DNA of 64,000 nucleotides from Meridianimarinicoccus marinus (GTDB lineage Bacteria; Pseudomonadota; Alphaproteobacteria; Rhodobacterales; Rhodobacteraceae). Shown one piece after another: positions 60,472-64,000 of the stretch (its first letter is position 1; every line of letters starts with the position of its first letter). A program made the position numbers and the translations under genes. The notes beneath the pieces were generated by a model that did no database searches, was not told the DNA's origin, and saw only the letters and a list, made by a program, of their open reading frames with translations. The stretch spans positions 124,001-188,000 of the forward strand of contig NZ_JBFBVU010000003.1 in the NCBI RefSeq assembly GCF_040689105.1, written 5' to 3'.

Positions 60472-61434
60472 ATGCTGTTCGTGACAAACCGGGTGCCGGA
60501 CGAGGGTTTGAAAACCACGCTGGGGCGAAACTGCACGTTCAGCCCGGCCAACAATGCCGTCTGCAACGCCACCTTCTTCTGCCGGCGCGAGGCCAGCGGC
60601 GCCACCGTCGAAATCGGCTCGGCCGCCCTGTTCCAGGCCCTGAAGGATGCCAAGGCCGACCATATCCTGTTCTTCATCCACGGCTTCAACACCAGCCCAA
60701 AGGCGGCGCTGAACCGGGCCGCGCAGTTGCAGGAGTTCTGCGACCGCAAGGAAAAGGACAAGGTGCTGGTGCTGCCGTTCCTCTGGCCCACCGATGACGA
60801 CAGCGCCCTGCTGATCCTGAACGACTATGTCGATGACCGCCATTCGGCGCAGCTCAGCGGCGGCGCCTTCGCGCGGGTTCTGGCCAAGCTGATCGCCATG
60901 TCCGGTGATCCCGCCGAGTTCGAGAAGAAATTCAGTGTCTGCGCCCATTCCATGGGCAACCGGGTTTTGCGCGAAACCCTGCTGTTCTGGAAAGAGGCGT
61001 TTCTGGTGGGCGCCGTGCCGGAAGTCTTCCAGCACACCTTCCTGACCGCCGCCGACATCCCCTGCCAGGATCTGGAGTTCGGGCAGGAGGGCGAAATCAT
61101 CGCCCAGGCTTCGCGCAACGTGGTGGTGTATTACGCCGACAGCGATCTGGCCCTGAAAGCCAGCGCGCTGGTCAACCACCAGCCCAACGCCCTGCCCCGT
61201 CGGCTGGGCACCGCCGGACCGCGCGCCATGTCACGGGTGGCCGACTGGGTGTTCAGCCTCGATTGCTCGGCCGTGGCGCGAAAATACGACAAGAAGCGCG
61301 GGCACGTCTATTTCCTGAACTCGCATTCGGGCAAGACCACCCCCGGCAAGGTGGCCAAGCACATGATCAACACGCTGCTGATGGACGAGGTTCTGGCCGA
61401 CGCGCTGGGGTTCCGCACCGGGCGGCTGAGCTGA
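60472..61434 (+). CDS. DUF900-type alpha/beta hydrolase
   Basis: The 320-residue product has the alpha/beta-hydrolase core: FFIHGFNTSPKAALNRA (oxyanion segment), the nucleophile elbow AHSMGN and a late His in LNSHSGKTT. This matches DUF900-like serine hydrolases, whose substrates are unknown. No signal peptide is seen. It lies 66 bp after prs on the same strand, so it may share the prs transcript. The 37 bp to mcl contain no clear terminator. Confidence 0.75.
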   Translation: MLFVTNRVPDEGLKTTLGRNCTFSPANNAVCNATFFCRREASGATVEIGSAALFQALKDAKADHILFFIHGFNTSPKAALNRAAQLQEFCDRKEKDKVLVLPFLWPTDDDSALLILNDYVDDRHSAQLSGGAFARVLAKLIAMSGDPAEFEKKFSVCAHSMGNRVLRETLLFWKEAFLVGAVPEVFQHTFLTAADIPCQDLEFGQEGEIIAQASRNVVVYYADSDLALKASALVNHQPNALPRRLGTAGPRAMSRVADWVFSLDCSAVARKYDKKRGHVYFLNSHSGKTTPGKVAKHMINTLLMDEVLADALGFRTGRLS

Positions 61435-61471
61435 CCGGGCGGCGCCAGCGCGCCACCCGCAAGGGCCGGGG

Positions 61472-62431
61472 TCAGGCCGCGGCGATCATTTCCGACTGGC
61501 GGACGATGACCTCGGCCTGCTTGATCGAGGCGATGTCCACCAGACGCCCCTTGTAGACCGTGGCGCCTTCGCCGTTGGCCTTGGCCTGTTCCATCGCGGC
61601 GAGGATCTCGCGCGCTTCGGTGACGGCGGCCTCGGAGGGAGTGAAAACCTCATTCGCCAGCGCGATCTGCTTGGGATGGATGGCCCATTTGCCGACCATG
61701 CCCAGCGTCGCCGAGCGCAACGCCTGCGCGCGATAGCCCTCGTCATCCGAGAAATCACCGAACGGGCCATCGACCGGCAACAGGCCATGGGTGCGGCAGG
61801 CGGCGACGATGGCGGTCTGGGCCCAGTGCCACGGGTCGGACCAATGTTTCACGCCCTCGCGCAGCATGTAATAGTTTTCCTGCGTGCCGCCGATACCGGT
61901 GGTCTGCATCCCCATCGAGGCCGCGAAATCGGCGGCCCCCAGGCTCATCGCCACAAGGCGGGGCGAGGCGGCGGCGATGGCTTCCACATGCGCGATGCCG
62001 GCGGCACTTTCGATGATCACCTCGAAGTTGATCTTCTTCTTGCGGCCCTTGGCGGCTTCGATGGCGGTGACCAGCGCGTCCACGGCATAGATATCCTCGG
62101 CACAGCCGACCTTGGGGATCATGATCTGGTCCAGCCGTTCGTCGGCCTGTTCCAGAAGATCGACCACGTCGCGGTACCAGTACGGGGTGTCCAGCCCGTT
62201 GATCCGCACGCTCAGGGTCTTGGTGTTCCAGTCCACGGCCCCGATCGCCTCGATCGCCTGCGCGCGGGCCATGTCCTTGTCGGAGGGCGCCACCGAATCC
62301 TCAAGATCGACGTTGATCACATCCGCCGCACTGGCCGCCATCTTGGCGAACAACTTGGGGTTCGACGCCGGGCCGAACAACTGGCACCGGTTGGGGCGCG
62401 CGACGGGCTGGGGCTGAAGACGGAAACTCAT
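61472..62431 (-). CDS. mcl1: L-malyl-CoA/beta-methylmalyl-CoA lyase
   Basis: The enzyme cleaves beta-methylmalyl-CoA and L-malyl-CoA in the ethylmalonyl-CoA pathway. The 319-residue product matches CitE/HpcH aldolase family: ANRCQLFGPASNPKLFAKMA-like start (RPNRCQLFGPASNPKLF), VINVDLEDSVAP, FEVIIESAAGIAHVEAIA, SLGAADFAASMGM and GKWAIHPKQIALANEVFTP. Its size is the typical one for Rhodobacter Mcl1. ATG at 62431; divergent from dgcN over 285 bp. Ethylmalonyl-CoA pathway genes are otherwise not in view. Confidence 0.92.
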   Translation of the reverse strand: MSFRLQPQPVARPNRCQLFGPASNPKLFAKMAASAADVINVDLEDSVAPSDKDMARAQAIEAIGAVDWNTKTLSVRINGLDTPYWYRDVVDLLEQADERLDQIMIPKVGCAEDIYAVDALVTAIEAAKGRKKKINFEVIIESAAGIAHVEAIAAASPRLVAMSLGAADFAASMGMQTTGIGGTQENYYMLREGVKHWSDPWHWAQTAIVAACRTHGLLPVDGPFGDFSDDEGYRAQALRSATLGMVGKWAIHPKQIALANEVFTPSEAAVTEAREILAAMEQAKANGEGATVYKGRLVDIASIKQAEVIVRQSEMIAAA

Positions 62432-62593
62432 GAGCGGACCTCTTGGCAAGGAAATTGCGGGTGATGCTGCCTGCTTGTTAGGATATTGCGCGCCCTTCTT
62501 CAATCCTTGATTTGCGGGCGCAGCATTTTACGAATCTCCATCCCCGCATTGTCGGATCACAAACCGCTCAATTTGTAATCATCAGGAGGATTG

Positions 62594-62627
62594 TCGGAAT
62601 TTTCCTGTATTTCAGGAAATTTTCCGA
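62594..62627. promoter_or_regulatory. Nested inverted repeats between mcl1 and dgcN
   Basis: Outer arms TCGGAA (62594-62599) and TTCCGA (62622-62627) enclose an inner dyad TTTCCTG (62601-62607), TATTT, CAGGAAA (62613-62619). Another TTCGGAA lies at 62653. The 285-bp divergent region is A/T-rich here. A dimeric regulator site is likely; the protein is unknown. ATTTCAGGAAA also occurs in the trxB promoter (41820-41830). Confidence 0.5.
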
Positions 62628-62716
62628 AATCTATCTGTGCTGCCCCTGCAAATTTCGGAAAAACACCGCGACCGCATCGGCTAGGCAGAACCGAATTGCT
62701 GAACGGGAGCACCACA

Positions 62717-63718
62717 ATGATCAAGACGCCATACCTGCTGTTTCTGGGCGACGCGCCCGACGGGCTGGCCGCGAAGGTTGCACAGGGCATCAAGGACTGG
62801 CGTTCCGAATTCGCCATCGGCCAGTACCGCCTGCCCGGCTGCAAGGCCGATCTGGGCCTGCCGGACCTGACCCTTGAAGACGCCCGCGCCAAGGGGGTCG
62901 AAACCGTGGTCATCGGCGTCGCCAACCGGGGCGGCATCATTGGCGAAAGCTGGCGGGCCGCGCTGCTGGAGGCCATCGCGGCGGGCTTCGATCTGGCCAG
63001 CGGCCTGCACACCCGGCTGAACGCCTATCCCGATCTGGTGCGCGCGGCCCAGACCCACGGCACCGCCCTGCATGACGTGCGGGTGCCCGGGATCGACTAT
63101 CCCATCGCCAATGGCGTCAAGCGCAGCGGCAAGCGCTGTCTGGCGGTCGGTACCGATTGCTCGGTCGGCAAGATGTACACCGCGCTGGCGATGGAAGCCG
63201 AGATGCGCCAGCGCAACCTGAACGCCAGTTTCCGCGCCACCGGCCAGACCGGCATCCTGATCACCGGCGACGGTGTGCCGCTGGATGCGGTGGTGGCCGA
63301 TTTCATGGCAGGCTCCATCGAGCATCTGACGCCCGACAACGACCCCGACCACTGGGATCTGATCGAGGGGCAGGGCAGCCTGTTCCATGTCTCGTATTCC
63401 GGGGTGACGATGGCGCTGATCCACGGCGGCCAGCCCGACGCGCTGATCCTGTGCGACGAACCCACCCGGCCCCACATGCGCGGCCTGCCCGACTATACCG
63501 CGCCGTCGCTGGAGACCCTGCGCGACACCGCGCTGGGGCTGGCACGCGTGGCGAATCCGGCCTGCAAGGTGGTCGGCATCTCGATCAACACGCAGCATCT
63601 GTCCGAAGCCAACGCACTGGCACATATGGCCGAGGTCGAGGCGCGCATGGGCTTGCCCACGGTGGACCCGTTCCGGCAAGGTGCGGCACGGTTGGTCGAC
63701 GCTTTGGAAGGGATCTGA
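62717..63718 (+). CDS. dgcN: D-glutamate N-acetyltransferase DgcN (DUF1611)
   Basis: The 333-residue product is a DUF1611-type protein: YLLFLGDAPDGLAAKVAQGI, VIGVANRGGIIGESW, the P-loop-like CLAVGTDCSVGKMYTALAME, and ATGQTGILITGDGVPLDAVV. In marine Proteobacteria DgcN was shown to acetylate D-glutamate, the first step of a D-glutamate degradation route shared with DgcA. ATG at 62717 is preceded by GGGAGC. It overlaps the next gene by 1 base (TGATG), forming dgcN-dgcA. Confidence 0.85.
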   Translation: MIKTPYLLFLGDAPDGLAAKVAQGIKDWRSEFAIGQYRLPGCKADLGLPDLTLEDARAKGVETVVIGVANRGGIIGESWRAALLEAIAAGFDLASGLHTRLNAYPDLVRAAQTHGTALHDVRVPGIDYPIANGVKRSGKRCLAVGTDCSVGKMYTALAMEAEMRQRNLNASFRATGQTGILITGDGVPLDAVVADFMAGSIEHLTPDNDPDHWDLIEGQGSLFHVSYSGVTMALIHGGQPDALILCDEPTRPHMRGLPDYTAPSLETLRDTALGLARVANPACKVVGISINTQHLSEANALAHMAEVEARMGLPTVDPFRQGAARLVDALEGI

Positions 63719-64000
63719 TGGACATCTCGGTTCACTACGACACGTTTCAGCTGGCCGAGGTCTTCACCATCTCGCGCGGCTCGCGCACCGAGGCCGAGGT
63801 CATCACCGTCACCCTGCGCGACGGCGACCACGCGGGGCACGGGGAATGCGTGCCCTATGCCCGCTACGGCGAAAGCCGGGGGTCGGTGAAGGCGCAGATC
63901 AAGGGGTTGCCGGCGACGTTCACCCGCGCCGAGCTGCAATCCCTGCTGCCCGCGGGTGCGGCGCGCAACGCCGTGGATTGCGCCCTGTGGGATCTGGAAG
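63718..64000 (+). CDS. dgcA: N-acetyl-D-glutamate racemase DgcA, enolase superfamily (partial)
   Basis: The first 94 residues are visible before the window end. They are the capping domain of an enolase-superfamily epimerase: FTISRGSRTEAEVITVTLRD then GHGECVPYARYGESRGSV, and the AARNAVDCALWDLE helix that begins the barrel. With dgcN upstream and in TGATG overlap, it is most likely DgcA, which racemises N-acetyl-D-glutamate to the L form; dipeptide epimerase is the family alternative. The catalytic lysines lie beyond the edge. Confidence 0.8.
   Translation, partial: MDISVHYDTFQLAEVFTISRGSRTEAEVITVTLRDGDHAGHGECVPYARYGESRGSVKAQIKGLPATFTRAELQSLLPAGAARNAVDCALWDLE

Noticed and set aside
59194..61179. 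661-codon open frame on - across prs and the DUF900 gene
   Set aside because: Spans two real genes and their intergenic gap on the other strand; composition of a shadow frame.

Overview
The window is a high-GC, gene-dense piece of an alphaproteobacterial chromosome, most likely from the Rhodobacterales (Roseobacter/Rhodobacter group). This rests on the FlaF/FlbT flagellin regulators, a CcrM GANTC methyltransferase next to rnhB, monomeric NADP-isocitrate dehydrogenase, L-malyl-CoA lyase, the rpsT-dnaA-dnaN-recF-gyrB order, and a dgcN-dgcA pair. No tRNA, rRNA, insertion sequence, prophage or CRISPR array was seen. Most genes are core chromosomal genes. Both window edges cut genes (flhB at the left, dgcA at the right).

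Layout. 1-12106 is a flagellar locus. It has the end of flhB plus a small coiled-coil protein on +, then fliL-flgH-flgA-flgG-flgF-fliQ-fliE-flgC-flgB on -, and fliI on + (divergent from flgB). Flagellin, flaF, flbT and a DUF1217 gene follow on -, then a FlgN-like chaperone and a FlgJ-type rod-binding protein on -, and fliK-flgD on +, followed by an APH-fold kinase. 13223-17667 holds ubiB-ubiE (-), then mutM, an enoyl-CoA hydratase and rpsT (+). 17668-25222 is the replication block dnaA, dnaN, recF, a LysE-type exporter and gyrB, with a 540-bp non-coding dnaA leader. 25327-30325 holds icd, an MsbA-like ABC exporter and a GST on -. 30416-33332 is a copper module: a MerR-type operator, copA and cueR. 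33394-36985 holds ald with a divergent Lrp regulator, ccrM and rnhB. 37062-42873 holds rlmJ, ubiK, the translationally coupled lgt-midA-pgeF operon, a second Lrp regulator and trxB. 42954-47380 holds a small secreted protein, an hsp20-DUF1150 heat-shock pair with an RpoH-like promoter, a YdcH protein, purEK, and a small-protein/LuxR pair. 47377-51961 is an accessory-looking stretch: phnM, Nudix, EamA, GNAT, a bactofilin-like membrane protein and a small unknown. 52025-54166 is groESL with a CIRCE operator. 54201-59158 holds threonine aldolase, YcgN, ribF, MaoC, a HAD phosphatase and a Mn-pyrophosphatase on -. 59386-64000 holds prs, a DUF900 hydrolase, mcl, and dgcN-dgcA.

How it fits together. 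The window combines motility, replication initiation and its epigenetic control (CcrM; GANTC sites before dnaA and ccrM), ubiquinone synthesis (UbiB, UbiE, UbiK), stress responses (GroESL, Hsp20), copper efflux, purine/PRPP synthesis and carbon assimilation (Mcl, alanine dehydrogenase, D-glutamate use). No obviously new multi-gene system is present. The observations most worth checking are regulatory: a GANTC cluster before ccrM, the structured GANTC-containing dnaA leader, a candidate small RNA before a strong terminator at 41157, an SD-masking hairpin before a small-protein/LuxR pair, the flagellin-flaF hairpin, and a shared dyad motif at two unrelated promoters.
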